From Palleronia pontilimi (GTDB lineage: Bacteria; Pseudomonadota; Alphaproteobacteria; Rhodobacterales; Rhodobacteraceae): 64,000 nt of DNA. The notes under the pieces were generated by a model. The model was given only the letters and a program-made list of their open reading frames with translations, ran no database searches and was not told where the DNA came from. Positions within the stretch are counted from its first letter, which is position 1. Each line of letters begins with the position of its first letter. The stretch covers positions 1 through 64,000 of the forward strand of contig NZ_JAEKPD010000016.1 in the NCBI RefSeq assembly GCF_016412875.1, read 5' to 3'. The position numbers and the translations under genes are program-made. Below are positions 1 to 17,682 of the stretch, in pieces.

Positions 1-341
<341 letters not shown>

Positions 342-370
342 GGGATGGCTCCTTCTTTTGTCAGTTGGGC

Positions 371-423
371 GGCGGGGTAGACCCCGCCCTACGGGGGGTG
401 GGTAGGGCGGGGTTCACCCCGCC
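371..423. repeat. Pair of inverted GC-rich palindromes (REP-like) between fusA and tuf
   Basis: Two short palindromes, GGCGGGGTAGACCCCGCC (371-388) and GGCGGGGTTCACCCCGCC (406-423), face each other across a CTAC...GTAG spacer. The second is nearly the reverse complement of the first together with its CCCTAC flank. Related units lie in the rpsG-fusA gap (2593-2610) and in the nusG-rplK gap (19425-19442). Transcribed, each would form an 8-bp hairpin. No T-run follows, so this is not an obvious intrinsic terminator. Confidence 0.7.
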
Positions 424-430
424 ATCCCGA

Positions 431-2557
431 TCAAGCGAATTTGCTTTGGATCTCTTCCGAGATGTTCTGGGGAACGGCCTCGTAGTGATCGAATTGCATG
501 GTAAACTGGGCCCGGCCCGACGACATCGACCGCAGCGTGTTGATGTAGCCGAACATGTTGGCCAGCGGCACGAACGCGTCGATGGCGATTGCGATGCCGC
601 GGGGCTCTTGCCCCTGCACCTGGCCGCGACGGGAGGTCAGGTCACCGATGATGTTGCCGGTGTATTCCTCGGGCGTCACCACCTCGACCTTCATGATCGG
701 CTCGAGCAGCTTGGCGCCGGCCTTCTTCATGCCTTCGCGCATGCCCATCCGGGCCGCGATTTCGAACGCCAGCACCGACGAGTCCACGTCGTGGAACTTG
801 CCGTCCACCAGCGCCACCTTGAAGTCGATGACCGGGAAGCCGGCCAGCGGACCGGAATCCATGACCGAGTGGATGCCCTTTTCGACGCCGGGGATGTATT
901 CCTTCGGCACCGAACCACCGACGATGCGGGACTCGAACGAGAAGCCTTCGCCCGGCTCTGTCGGCGAGATGATCATCTTCACCTCGGCGAACTGACCCGA
1001 TCCACCCGACTGCTTCTTGTGGGTGTAGGTGATCTCGGCTTCGCGCGACACGGTCTCGCGATAGGCCACCTGCGGCGCACCGATATTGGCTTCGACCTTG
1101 AATTCGCGCTTCAGGCGGTCGACCAGGATATCCAGGTGAAGTTCGCCCATGCCCTTCATGATGGTCTGACCGGACTCGAGGTCCGTTTCCACGCGGAAGG
1201 ACGGATCCTCGGCGGCCAGGCGCTGAAGTCCGGTGGACATCTTTTCCTGGTCGGCCTTGGTCTTGGGCTCGACCGCGATTTCGATCACGGGATCGGGGAA
1301 GGTCATCGTTTCCAGCACGACCTGGTCGTTGATCGCCGACAGCGTGTCGCCGGTCGTCGTGTCCTTCAGACCGGCCAGGGCGATGATGTCGCCCGCGAAG
1401 GCTTCGGTGATTTCCTCGCGGTTGTTCGAGTGCATCATCATCATCCGACCGACGCGCTCTTTCTTGCCCTTCGTCGTGTTCTGCAGGGTGTCGCCCTTGT
1501 TCAGAACGCCCGAATAGACGCGGGTGAAGGTCAGCGAGCCCACGAACGGGTCGTTCATGATCTTGAACGCCAGGCCGGCGAACGGCATCTCGTCATCCGC
1601 GCGACGGGGAATGTTGCGGGTTTCGGTTTCGTCACCCGGGCGGAAGCCCATGTAGTCGACCACGTCCATCGGCGACGGCAGATAGTCGATGACCGCGTTC
1701 AGCAGGGGCTGGACGCCCTTGTTTTTGAACGCCGAGCCGCCCAGAACCGGCACGAAGGACAGCGACAGGGTGCCCTTGCGCAGCAGCTTGCGCAGGGTGT
1801 CGACGTCGGGCTCGGCCGCGTCCATCAGGTACGCTTCCGTGGCGTCGTCGTCCATTTCGACGGCGGCTTCGATCATCTTGCCGCGCCATTCGTCGGCCAT
1901 GGCCTTCAGGCTGTCGCGGATCGGCTTCTTGACCCAGGACGCGCCCAGGTCTTCGCCTTCCCAGACCCATTCTTCCATGGTCACGAGGTCGATCAGGCCT
2001 TCCAGCTCGTTCTCGGCACCGATGGGCAGACCGACGGGCACGGCGCGGGCGCCGGTGCGATCCTCGATCATGCGGACGCAGTTGAAGAAGTCGGCGCCGA
2101 TCTTGTCCATCTTGTTGACGAACACGATGCGCGGCACCTTGTAGCGGTCGGCCTGGCGCCACACCGTTTCGGTCTGGGGCTCGACACCGGCATTGGCGTC
2201 GAGCACGCAGACGGCACCGTCGAGCACGGCCAGCGACCGCTCGACTTCGATGGTGAAGTCCACGTGGCCGGGCGTGTCGATGATGTTCATCCGGTACTTG
2301 GTGTCGGACGTGCCGTCTTCGGTGGGCTCTTCCTGGCGCTGCCAGAAGGTCGTGGTGGCAGCCGAGGTGATCGTGATGCCCCGCTCCTGCTCCTGCTCCA
2401 TCCAGTCCATGGTCGCCGCGCCATCGTGCACTTCGCCGATGTTGTGGGACTTGCCGGTGTAAAACAGGATCCGCTCGCTGCAGGTGGTCTTGCCTGCGTC
2501 GATATGGGCCATGATGCCGAAGTTGCGGTAACGCTGGAGAGGATAGTCGCGGGCCAT
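431..2557 (-). CDS. fusA: Elongation factor G
   Basis: Translocation GTPase of the ribosome, 708 aa, the usual length for bacterial EF-G. The G-domain is at the N-terminus: P-loop [12 protein letters not shown] (about residues 14-25), the switch region [19 protein letters not shown] (G3) and [10 protein letters not shown] (G4). Domains II-V follow, including the domain IV stretch VAYRETVSR and the C-terminal [11 protein letters not shown]. The start [14 protein letters not shown] is conserved. It lies between rpsG and tuf in a standard str operon (rpsL-rpsG-fusA-tuf) and is expected to be co-transcribed from the promoter upstream of rpsL. Nothing is disrupted. Confidence 0.98.
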   Translation of the reverse strand: MARDYPLQRYRNFGIMAHIDAGKTTCSERILFYTGKSHNIGEVHDGAATMDWMEQEQERGITITSAATTTFWQRQEEPTEDGTSDTKYRMNIIDTPGHVDFTIEVERSLAVLDGAVCVLDANAGVEPQTETVWRQADRYKVPRIVFVNKMDKIGADFFNCVRMIEDRTGARAVPVGLPIGAENELEGLIDLVTMEEWVWEGEDLGASWVKKPIRDSLKAMADEWRGKMIEAAVEMDDDATEAYLMDAAEPDVDTLRKLLRKGTLSLSFVPVLGGSAFKNKGVQPLLNAVIDYLPSPMDVVDYMGFRPGDETETRNIPRRADDEMPFAGLAFKIMNDPFVGSLTFTRVYSGVLNKGDTLQNTTKGKKERVGRMMMMHSNNREEITEAFAGDIIALAGLKDTTTGDTLSAINDQVVLETMTFPDPVIEIAVEPKTKADQEKMSTGLQRLAAEDPSFRVETDLESGQTIMKGMGELHLDILVDRLKREFKVEANIGAPQVAYRETVSREAEITYTHKKQSGGSGQFAEVKMIISPTEPGEGFSFESRIVGGSVPKEYIPGVEKGIHSVMDSGPLAGFPVIDFKVALVDGKFHDVDSSVLAFEIAARMGMREGMKKAGAKLLEPIMKVEVVTPEEYTGNIIGDLTSRRGQVQGQEPRGIAIAIDAFVPLANMFGYINTLRSMSSGRAQFTMQFDHYEAVPQNISEEIQSKFA

Positions 2558-2592
2558 AGGATACGTCCTTGGAATTTTACGAGAATGCTGGC

Positions 2593-2610
2593 GGCGGGGG
2601 AGGCCCCGCC
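2593..2610. repeat. GC-rich palindrome between rpsG and fusA
   Basis: GGCGGGG-GAGG-CCCCGCC, arms of 7 nt, occupies the 57-bp rpsG-fusA gap. It belongs to the same family as the elements at 371-423 and 19425-19442. Confidence 0.55.
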
Positions 2611-2614
2611 CGAG

Positions 2615-3085
2615 TTACCAGCGGTAGTGGCTGAACGCCTTGTTGGCGTCGGCCATCTTGTGGGTGTCTTCGCGCTTCTTCACCGCCGAGCCACGACCCT
2701 GGACCGCATCGACCAGCTCACCGGCCAGACGCTCTTCCATGGTGTTCTCGTTGCGGGCGCGGCAGGCGTTGATCAGCCAGCGGATCGCCAGGGCTTCCCG
2801 ACGCTCGGGGCGCACTTCGACGGGCACCTGGTAGGTGGCACCACCGACGCGGCGCGACCGGACTTCGACCGACGGCTTGATGTTGTCCAGGCTCTCGTGG
2901 AACACTTCCACGGGGCTTTTCTTCAGCTTGCCCTCGACCCGATCGAACGCGTTGTAGACGATGCGCTCGGCAACGGCTTTCTTGCCGTCGACCATCAGGT
3001 TGTTCATGAATTTGGTCAAAACCTTATCGCCATACTTGGCGTCGGGCAGGACTTCGCGCTTTTCGGCGGCGTGACGACGGGACAT
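2615..3085 (-). CDS. rpsG: 30S ribosomal protein S7
   Basis: Primary binding protein for the 3' domain of 16S rRNA, 156 aa, the normal bacterial length. Recognised by [12 protein letters not shown] at the start, the loop [34 protein letters not shown], and the C-terminal [14 protein letters not shown]. An AGAGGA Shine-Dalgarno lies upstream of the ATG. It sits 12 bp after rpsL and 57 bp before fusA in the str operon. S7 is the classical translational autoregulator of this operon in Escherichia coli; no such site was identified here. Confidence 0.98.
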   Translation of the reverse strand: MSRRHAAEKREVLPDAKYGDKVLTKFMNNLMVDGKKAVAERIVYNAFDRVEGKLKKSPVEVFHESLDNIKPSVEVRSRRVGGATYQVPVEVRPERREALAIRWLINACRARNENTMEERLAGELVDAVQGRGSAVKKREDTHKMADANKAFSHYRW

Positions 3086-3097
3086 CTGTTGATCCTC

Positions 3098-3469
3098 TTA
3101 CTTCGGACGCTTGGCGCCGTATTTCGAACGGCGCTGCTTGCGGTCTTTGACGCCCTGGGTATCCAGAACACCGCGCAGAATGTGGTAACGCACGCCGGGA
3201 AGGTCCTTCACACGACCACCGCGGATCAGCACGACCGAGTGCTCCTGCAGGTTGTGCGATTCGCCCGGGATGTAGCTGATGACCTCGAAGCCATTGGTCA
3301 GGCGCACTTTGGCGACCTTCCGCATGGCCGAGTTCGGCTTCTTCGGCGTTGTGGTATAGACACGCGTGCAGACGCCCCGCTTCTGGGGGCAACCTTCCAG
3401 GTGCAGCGACTTGGAGCGTTTGACTTTCGGCTGCCGCGGCTTGCGGATCAGCTGTTGGATCGTTGGCAT
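3098..3469 (-). CDS. rpsL: 30S ribosomal protein S12
   Basis: Decoding-centre protein of the 30S subunit, 123 aa. The start [13 protein letters not shown] was chosen because it is the conserved S12 N-terminus; the open frame extends 18 codons further upstream without support. Key blocks are [20 protein letters not shown] and [13 protein letters not shown]. The lysines corresponding to E. coli K42 and K87 are both present, so there is no sign of a streptomycin-resistance allele. First gene of the str operon, with a canonical promoter about 230 bp upstream. Confidence 0.98.
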   Translation of the reverse strand: MPTIQQLIRKPRQPKVKRSKSLHLEGCPQKRGVCTRVYTTTPKKPNSAMRKVAKVRLTNGFEVISYIPGESHNLQEHSVVLIRGGRVKDLPGVRYHILRGVLDTQGVKDRKQRRSKYGAKRPK

Positions 3470-3695
3470 TCCGGTTACATTCCTCGGTGTTGCAACATCG
3501 TTTCGTCTTTGGGACGCGCGCATCCCGGTTCATCTCGTCAAAGCGCCTCGCGCGTCCGCAAAACGCAAACACCGCAGCGGGCGGGGCCCCTTGCGGTGGG
3601 TATCCAGAGGATCGGGGCAACCAGGGCCCGGATCGTGACCACTTCCATCAATTTAAACACTGGCCCGGGAAAGATCCCGGTCGCGCAGTTGGGGC

Positions 3696-3724
3696 CGTAT
3701 AAGGCCCGAGTCGGGGGGTGTCAA
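3696..3724 (-). promoter_or_regulatory. Sigma70-type promoter for the rpsL str operon
   Basis: On the minus strand TTGACA (3719-3724) is followed by a 17-nt spacer and TATACG (3696-3701). This predicts a 5' UTR of roughly 220 nt before rpsL. The rest of the 375-bp intergenic stretch 3470-3844 holds no convincing gene. Confidence 0.7.
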
Positions 3725-3844
3725 CAGGCCCGCCCCGGCGACACGGGCAGTGGACGATACGGCGCGTTCCGAGCGATTAACCATAAATTTGTCACAAATG
3801 CCATCTAACCCCGTCCCGGCATCCGAACCGTCCGGGCGGACCCC

Positions 3845-5026
3845 ATGGCCGACACGCTTAACGGCATCTTTTTCAGCGAGATCCTGGCCGACAACGCGGG
3901 ATCGAGCGCCATCGATATCGATGGCGACAATCGTCGTGACAAGTCCGACGAGTTCGTCGAGCTGACCAACAGCAGGGACCAGGCCCAAAGCCTGGACGGC
4001 TTGCAGGTCTGGTCGGAGAAAAACGGCCTGCTTTATACCTTCGGCCCGGGCGACAGCATCGCCGCGGGCGGCACCGCAGTGATCGTGGGCGATTACGCGG
4101 GCACCCCGCCGCCGGGCTATTATGACGCAGGGATCGGACGAAACGGCAACTTCCTGCCGGACGGCGAGAACACGAAGTTCGACACCCTGTTCCTGCTGGA
4201 CACCACGGCAAACCCGCCGACCTATATCGCCCTCAGCTACGGCGACCCGCCGCGCGCGCCCACCCTGCCGGATGGCTTCCCCACCGACGCGGTGCAGCGG
4301 GGCGGCGGTGAAGCCGTCAGTTCCAACGCGCCGAACGGTACGTCGATCCTGCGCGACGCGAACGGCACGCTGGTCGAAGGCGCGCCCGACCCCGGTGCGC
4401 CCGGCACGCTGTGCCTGACCGGCGACGCGCTGGTCGCGACGTTGCGGGGACCGCGCCGGGCCGACACGCTGGCGCCCGGCGACATGGTCATCTGCGCGCA
4501 GGACGGCCGCGCCCGCCCGCTGCGGGCCATAGGGATGCAAAGGCTGTCGCGCCGGATTCTGCGCGCGGCACCGCATCTTCGCCCGGTCCGCGTCGAATGC
4601 CCGGACGGGGCGGGGTCGGTGGAGCTGTCGCCCAGCCACCGCGTTCGCATCCAGTCGGCCTGGACCGACCTGATGTTCGGCGGGCCGGTGCTGGTCGCGG
4701 CGAAATGGCTGCTTGGAACCCGCATGGGCCATCCGACCGACGGTCGGCGCGGCGTGACCTACGTCCACCTGCTGTTCGACGACCACGTGATCCTGCGCGC
4801 GAACGGGATCGCGGTGGAAAGCCTGTTCCTGGGGGATGTCGCAAGCGGATGGATCGACGCGTGCCGTGCGGCCCGGACCTGGCGCGAAATCGGCCGGGCA
4901 ATGACCGCCGGGCTGCGGCACGCCAAGACCGCCCTGCCCTGCCTGCGCCAGTTCGAGGCGCAGGCGCTGTTCTCATTGGACGCCCGCTTCGCGCAAGCGC
5001 CGGTCCGCACCCCGGTCGCCGCCTGA
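3845..5026 (+). CDS. Hint-domain protein with an N-terminal lamin-tail-like domain
   Basis: 393 aa. Residues about 1-185 resemble a lamin-tail-type beta-sandwich (FFSEILADNAGS, DEFVELTN, LDGLQVWS, GGTAVIVGDYAG). Residues about 190-335 form a Hint (hedgehog/intein) domain starting at Cys190 in CLTGDALVATL, with the block-B motif SPSHRV (His265) and a downstream FDDHVILRANG. There is no His-Asn splice end at the C-terminus, so cleavage at Cys190 without splicing is the plausible activity, releasing the N-terminal domain. No signal peptide is evident. Hint proteins of this type are common in Rhodobacteraceae and their role is unknown. It is divergent from rpsL and convergent with nhaC. The Shine-Dalgarno is weak (GGCGGA), so the start is moderately certain. 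Confidence 0.75.
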   Translation: MADTLNGIFFSEILADNAGSSAIDIDGDNRRDKSDEFVELTNSRDQAQSLDGLQVWSEKNGLLYTFGPGDSIAAGGTAVIVGDYAGTPPPGYYDAGIGRNGNFLPDGENTKFDTLFLLDTTANPPTYIALSYGDPPRAPTLPDGFPTDAVQRGGGEAVSSNAPNGTSILRDANGTLVEGAPDPGAPGTLCLTGDALVATLRGPRRADTLAPGDMVICAQDGRARPLRAIGMQRLSRRILRAAPHLRPVRVECPDGAGSVELSPSHRVRIQSAWTDLMFGGPVLVAAKWLLGTRMGHPTDGRRGVTYVHLLFDDHVILRANGIAVESLFLGDVASGWIDACRAARTWREIGRAMTAGLRHAKTALPCLRQFEAQALFSLDARFAQAPVRTPVAA

Positions 5027-5050
5027 GCGGCAGCCGGGATGCGCAAGGCG

Positions 5051-6514
5051 TCAGGCGACGGCCATCGCTTCTTCGCCGTCTTCGTCCCACTTGGCCTTCT
5101 CGGCCTCGGTGGCCTTGGGCGAGAACATGCCCGTCCAGGCATAGAAGATACCGATCACCGGCGACATCCAGCAGGCGATGGCCAGCGGGATATAGAGCAG
5201 GTTGGTCAGGTCGCCGCCCATGATCCCCAGGCCGAGGGCCGAGATCACGAAGGCGCCGCCCGCGTTCCACGGGATCAGCGGCGAGATCAGCGTGCCGCCT
5301 TCCTCGATCCCGCGCGCAAGGTTCAGGGTGCTGTATCCCATGCCGCGGTAGATCGGCGAATACATCCGGCCCGGCAGCGCGATGGACAGGTACGGATCGC
5401 CCGCGACCACGTTGGTCGCCGCCGCCGTCAGCGTGGCCGAGGTCTGGATGCCCGCGAAGGATTTAACGTTCTCGATGATCTTGTCGATCACCGCCTCCAG
5501 GCAGCGGGTCCGCTCGAGCGCCCCGCCAAAGCCCAGCGCCAGCAGGATCAGCGAGATCGTCCACATCATGGACTGCACGCCGCCGCGGTTCAGCAGGCTG
5601 TCGATCTCGGACACGCCGGTCTCGATCGAGAAGCCCGAGTTGGCGTAGGCGAAGACCGCCTTCAGGCCTTCCTGCTGGAACAGGATCGCCATCAGGCCAC
5701 CCGCCAGCACACCCGCGAAGAGCGACGGGATCGGCGGGTTCTTGGTCACGGCCAGGCCGATGACCAGCAGCGCGGGCAGCAGCAGCCAGGGCGAGATCCA
5801 GAAGGTTTCGTCCAGCGCGGTGGTGATGGCGTTGATCTGCTCGAACGATCCGCCATCGGGCGCGATCAGCGTGAAGCCGGCGACGATATAGACCGCCAGC
5901 GCGATCAGCATGGCGGGCACGGTCGTCGGCATCATGTTCTTGATGTGGTCGAAGACGTTGGTGCCCGTCACCGCCGGGGCCAGGTTGGTGGTGTCCGACA
6001 GCGGGGAGATCTTGTCGCCGAAGAAGGCCCCCGACACGACGGCACCGGCCGTCCAGTAGGCGGGCACGTCGAAGCCCGCGCCGATCCCCATCAGGGCAAG
6101 GCCCACCGTGCCCACGGTGCCCCAGCTGGTGCCCAGCGACACCGACACGATGGAACACAGGATCATGCCCGCGGCCAGGAAGATCGACGGGTTCAGCACC
6201 AGCAGACCGTAATAGATCAGCGTGGGCACGGTGCCCGAGGCGATCCAGACGCCGATGATCATGCCCACCACGATCAGCACCGACACCGATGGCAGCGAAA
6301 TGCGGATGACGTGGAACAGCCCTTCTTCGATGCTTTCCCAATCGTGTCCCAGGTAAAGCCCGAGCAGACCGGTGATCGCGATGCCGATGGCCAGCGGGAT
6401 GTGCGGCACGAAGTTGCCGAAATAAAAGAGCTGTAGCGCAAGAATGCCCAGCGTCAGGACGATCGGCACAAGCGCCAGTCCCAGGCTGGGTTTGCGGAAT
6501 TCCTTCTTAGACAT
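5051..6514 (-). CDS. nhaC: NhaC-family Na+/H+ antiporter
   Basis: Polytopic inner-membrane antiporter, 487 aa with about 11-12 hydrophobic segments, exporting Na+ in exchange for H+ (established for the NhaC family; substrate inferred). Family signs are the central region SVSLGTSWGTVGTVGLALMG, FFGDKISPLSDTTNLAPAV and WTISLILLALGFGG. An AGGGAG Shine-Dalgarno precedes the ATG. It lies between rpoC and the Hint gene on the same strand as rpoC but behind the rpoC terminator, so it is probably transcribed separately. Its expected substrate fits a marine or halotolerant host. Confidence 0.9.
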   Translation of the reverse strand: MSKKEFRKPSLGLALVPIVLTLGILALQLFYFGNFVPHIPLAIGIAITGLLGLYLGHDWESIEEGLFHVIRISLPSVSVLIVVGMIIGVWIASGTVPTLIYYGLLVLNPSIFLAAGMILCSIVSVSLGTSWGTVGTVGLALMGIGAGFDVPAYWTAGAVVSGAFFGDKISPLSDTTNLAPAVTGTNVFDHIKNMMPTTVPAMLIALAVYIVAGFTLIAPDGGSFEQINAITTALDETFWISPWLLLPALLVIGLAVTKNPPIPSLFAGVLAGGLMAILFQQEGLKAVFAYANSGFSIETGVSEIDSLLNRGGVQSMMWTISLILLALGFGGALERTRCLEAVIDKIIENVKSFAGIQTSATLTAAATNVVAGDPYLSIALPGRMYSPIYRGMGYSTLNLARGIEEGGTLISPLIPWNAGGAFVISALGLGIMGGDLTNLLYIPLAIACWMSPVIGIFYAWTGMFSPKATEAEKAKWDEDGEEAMAVA

Positions 6515-6708
6515 GTCGTGCTCCCTGTTCTGTTGGTCGGTCGATCCGGGATAATCGGCACCCCGATGGCAGATCCGTCGGCGGATAAGGGCCAGCCGCG
6601 TCGCGGCGAATCCCAGTTCCCGGATGGAATCCTTTAACCGGTCACCTTTCCTTGATCAGGAAAACTGGAGCGATCCGCCGCACAATCAAGCCGAGACCCC
6701 CCAAACGC

Positions 6709-6739
6709 GAAAACGCCCCCGGCTCTGCGGGGGCGTTTC
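6709..6739 (-). terminator. Intrinsic terminator of the rplJL-rpoBC operon
   Basis: Stem AAACGCCCCCG / CGGGGGCGTTT with the 6-nt loop CAGAGC (minus-strand reading), followed by TTCGCGTTT. It starts about 28 bp after the rpoC stop codon. The remaining sequence up to nhaC (6515-6708) shows no gene. Confidence 0.75.
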
Positions 6740-6766
6740 CAAGGCATCTGCTCAATTTTTGAGCGA

Positions 6767-10993
<4,227 letters not shown>

Positions 10994-11038
10994 AATCTGT
11001 CCTAACAGTCAGGGTGCGTCATCGAAGAAGGGCGGGAA

Positions 11039-11059
11039 CGATTTTTCGCCGAAAAATCG
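11039..11059. repeat. Perfect inverted repeat in the rpoB-rpoC gap
   Basis: CGATTTTTCG-C-CGAAAAATCG, two perfect 10-nt arms around one base, in the 78-bp gap between rpoB and rpoC. The CGATTT arm resembles one half of the double palindrome at 22592-22611. It may fold in the rpoBC transcript, but there is no T-run of terminator type. Confidence 0.7.
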
Positions 11060-11071
11060 CCCCCCGGCGGA

Positions 11072-15220
<4,149 letters not shown>

Positions 15221-15392
15221 AGGGTATCACCTTTGATTTTCGCGGGTCGCTCGACCTTGGGGAGAGGTCGCGCGCCCTGACGAAACGGGGGCAACGGATC
15301 CATACCTGGCGACCCTCCCACAGGTCGCCTCCCGATCCTTTGCCGCACCTGAGAGAGGGTCGCGGGCCCGTGGCCCTCTCTGAGACGCGGAA

Positions 15393-15418
15393 GGCTGGCC
15401 CCGCGAACGGGACCAGCC
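15393..15418 (-). promoter_or_regulatory. UUCG-capped hairpin in the rplL-rpoB intergenic region
   Basis: On the minus strand, 11-bp arms GGCTGGTCCCG and CGGGGCCAGCC (one G-U pair) enclose the tetraloop TTCG. It lies 35 bp after the rplL stop. No T-run follows. At this position an attenuator or RNase processing site separating r-protein from polymerase expression is plausible. The 233-bp gap 15221-15453 has a further weak hairpin near 15350-15381 and no gene. Confidence 0.5.
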
Positions 15419-15453
15419 AGGTCAGTTTTCCGGGCAGCCGAAGCCGCCGCAAA

Positions 15454-15831
15454 TCACTTGAGTTCGACCTCGGCGCCAGCTGCTTCCAGCTTGCCCTTGA
15501 TCTCTTCGGCTTCGGCTTTCTCGACGCCTTCCTTGACGGCCTTGCCGCCGGCTTCGACCAGCTCTTTCGCTTCCTTCAGGCCCAGGCCGGTCAGGGCGCG
15601 GACTTCCTTGATCACGTTGATCTTCTGAGCGCCTGCGCTCTTCAGGATCACGTCGAACTCGGTCTGCTCTTCGGCGGCGGCAGCGCCACCTTCGGCGGGA
15701 CCGGCCATCATCACGGCGCCGCCCGCGGCGGGCTCGATGCCGTACTCGTCCTTCAGGATGGTTTTCAGTTCTTGTGCCTCGAGCAGGGTCAGACCCACGA
15801 TCTCTTCGGCAAGTTTCTTCAGATCAGCCAT
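15454..15831 (-). CDS. rplL: 50S ribosomal protein L7/L12
   Basis: 125 aa stalk protein that recruits translation GTPases. N-terminal dimerisation helix [20 protein letters not shown], an Ala/Gly-rich hinge (about residues 35-52), and the C-terminal domain with [20 protein letters not shown] and [20 protein letters not shown]. It follows rplJ by 61 bp, as usual for the L10-L12 pair, and leads into rpoB. Confidence 0.98.
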   Translation of the reverse strand: MADLKKLAEEIVGLTLLEAQELKTILKDEYGIEPAAGGAVMMAGPAEGGAAAAEEQTEFDVILKSAGAQKINVIKEVRALTGLGLKEAKELVEAGGKAVKEGVEKAEAEEIKGKLEAAGAEVELK

Positions 15832-15892
15832 TGTTCAGTTCCGTTCGTTAAAGATGTGTTCCAGCGTTCCGGATACAAGATCCGGCCGGGTC

Positions 15893-16411
15893 TCAGGCCG
15901 CTTCGGCCCGCTCCTCGATGGTCGACAGGATGCTCGCGATGTTCGAAGCAGGCGCGCCAACGGCCCCCGCGATGTTGCTTGCAGGTGCGACGATGCAGCC
16001 CACGATGGAAGCGATGAGCTCCTCGCGGCTGGGCAACTTCGCAACCGCTGCCACACCGGCACGGTCCAATGATTTCCCGCCCATGGCGCCGCCGAGAATC
16101 TCGAATTTCGAGTTCTCCTTGGCGTAATCCTCGGCAACCTTGGCCGCAGCCACGGGATCCTCGGAATAGGACAAGACAGTCATGCCCGTCAGCAGATCGG
16201 AAAGCGACGCGTTCGCCTTCCCATCCAGGGCAATCTTGGCAAGCTTGTTCTTGGCAACACGTACGGACCCGCCCGCTTCACGCATACGCGCGCGCAGGTC
16301 CTGCATCTCGGCAACCGTGAGGCCCGCGTAGTGGGAGACCACGACGACGCCAGAGCTTTCGAAGATCTGGCCGAGTTCCTCGACCACTTTCTCTTTCTGG
16401 GCTCTATCCAC
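15893..16411 (-). CDS. rplJ: 50S ribosomal protein L10
   Basis: 172 aa base of the ribosomal stalk. It starts at a GTG codon (plus-strand CAC 16409-16411) with [14 protein letters not shown], supported by a TTGGAG Shine-Dalgarno seven bases upstream. Characteristic segments are [36 protein letters not shown] and a C-terminal helix rich in Ala that binds L12. First gene of the rplJ-rplL-rpoB-rpoC unit, preceded by a structured leader. The uncommon GTG start may moderate expression. Confidence 0.97.
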   Translation of the reverse strand: MDRAQKEKVVEELGQIFESSGVVVVSHYAGLTVAEMQDLRARMREAGGSVRVAKNKLAKIALDGKANASLSDLLTGMTVLSYSEDPVAAAKVAEDYAKENSKFEILGGAMGGKSLDRAGVAAVAKLPSREELIASIVGCIVAPASNIAGAVGAPASNIASILSTIEERAEAA

Positions 16412-16560
16412 AGTTTCACTCCAAGTTTGGGGGGCAACCCCCGGCTCGTTCAGCCGAGCCTCGCGGCCCGACCATGCGGTCCGAACGGGTCGTCACATCC
16501 CCAAACCGGACCCGTCACCGGGGCCGATCAAAAAATGTCTCTTCCCGTCTCGGGCAGGAT
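16412..16560 (-). ncRNA. Putative L10 (rplJL) leader, structured 5' UTR
   Basis: The bases before rplJ can form several hairpins in the transcript: GGGGG/CCCCC (16430-16442), GGCTCG/CGAGCC (16443-16460), GACC/GGTC (16470-16481) and ACGGGTC/GACCCGT (16485-16515). A structured leader bound by L10-L12 is the known autoregulatory arrangement in many bacteria. Assignment here rests on position and hairpins only. No clear promoter was found in the rest of the gap up to 16709. Confidence 0.4.
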
Positions 16561-16709
16561 TTACGCTCGCAAGCACCCACCGTCTCGGACGAATGAAGCC
16601 CCATGCGAATCGCACACGACCTCAAGCGGTGTCCCTAGCCGGATCGGCCCATGGGGGCAAGGGGGCGTCGCGTCCGGGCCCGGTCCGGGGGCGGCGATGC
16701 GCCGGGCTG

Positions 16710-17414
16710 CTACCGGATCTTGCGCCGCGCCAATTCGCGCCGGACGTTCCAGAAGCGGACGGGACGGGTTTGCCCGCCCGGCGACAGCACTTCGATCCGG
16801 TCGGCGGAAAACGACCGCCCGGCGGGGGCAAGATCGAAGGCGTTCACCGACAGGTAGCAGGTCGCGTGCCCGGCCAGGAACCCGTCGGGTCCGAACCGCG
16901 CCACCGTGGCGGGATCGACCGGGCGGCGCAATCGCGGCGACAGGCCCAGCGCGACGAAGCAGAGCCGGGCGGGCGACCACAGCAGCAGGTCATCGCCGTA
17001 GATCAGCGCCCCCCGCGCAGCCATGTCCACCGTGCGCACCGATTTCCCGGCCTTCTTGCCGCCCGTCAGCACCACGTTGCGCCCGTCCAGCCGATAGGCC
17101 GCCGCGTGCAGAAGGTGATCGTCGGGGCGGGCATGGGATACGCCGAACGCGATCGCGATCAGCAATTCATTCAGCGTCGACACCAGGTCGGAATGGGCCC
17201 GCGCGGGGGTGTAATGGGGCGATTGCAGCGCGTAGCCGCCATCCCGCCGGATCACGATTTGCGGCGTGATGCCCGTGCGGGCCGGGACGATGTCCCAGCC
17301 CGCAAGCGTGACGGACAGCAAGGCCCGGCACGCCCTTGGCACGTCCAGCGGGATCTCGACCCCGAGGCCGGGCGCGGCCAGGGTGAACGACTCGCAGGTG
17401 TCGACATCCGTCAC
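16710..17414 (-). CDS. HPr-kinase-like P-loop protein
   Basis: 234 aa. The C-terminal half resembles the HPr kinase/phosphorylase (HprK) catalytic fold: Walker A GGKKAGKS at about residues 117-124, preceded by LLHAAAYRLDGRNVVLT, and the acidic motif ALIYGDDLLLW at the Walker-B position. The N-terminal half (about 1-95) is unassigned. There is no HPr, EIIA or ptsN gene nearby and no PqqD domain, so the substrate is unknown; HprK-like proteins elsewhere act in peptide or polysaccharide clusters. It is the last gene of a three-gene minus-strand unit, 7 bp after the lipoprotein gene, whose first gene encodes a Ser-rich exported protein. Kinase activity is inferred, not shown. Confidence 0.65.
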   Translation of the reverse strand: MTDVDTCESFTLAAPGLGVEIPLDVPRACRALLSVTLAGWDIVPARTGITPQIVIRRDGGYALQSPHYTPARAHSDLVSTLNELLIAIAFGVSHARPDDHLLHAAAYRLDGRNVVLTGGKKAGKSVRTVDMAARGALIYGDDLLLWSPARLCFVALGLSPRLRRPVDPATVARFGPDGFLAGHATCYLSVNAFDLAPAGRSFSADRIEVLSPGGQTRPVRFWNVRRELARRKIR

Positions 17415-17421
17415 GGGGGCG

Positions 17422-17682
17422 TCACCGCCAGGGACCGCCCCGCGTCTTGCAGTAGGACTCGGCCGACCGACCGATCGAGACGACGCGGCACAACCGCGTT
17501 TCCGACGCCAGGCTCGACACGATGGTGAAGCGCTGCCCCGTTTGCGGCAGCACCCCCCGATAGCCGTCCGGCTGGGTGCTGAGCGCGCGCGACAGGATCG
17601 GATCCGCTCCGGTCTGCGCGGTCGTGTTGACGCAGGCGGACAGAGCGAGTGCCGCGATCAGCAGGGCGACTTTTGCCCGCAT
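17422..17682 (-). CDS. Small predicted lipoprotein
   Basis: 86 aa with a type II signal: MRAKVALLIAALALSAC, lipobox LSAC, predicted acylated Cys17. The mature part is about 70 residues with Cys65 (RLCRV) and Cys78 (SYCKT), and no family recognised. Its ATG overlaps the stop codon of the upstream repeat-protein gene by one base (TGATG), implying translational coupling. The HPr-kinase-like gene follows 7 bp later. Predicted to be anchored in the outer or inner membrane, periplasm-facing. Confidence 0.65.
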   Translation of the reverse strand: MRAKVALLIAALALSACVNTTAQTGADPILSRALSTQPDGYRGVLPQTGQRFTIVSSLASETRLCRVVSIGRSAESYCKTRGGPWR

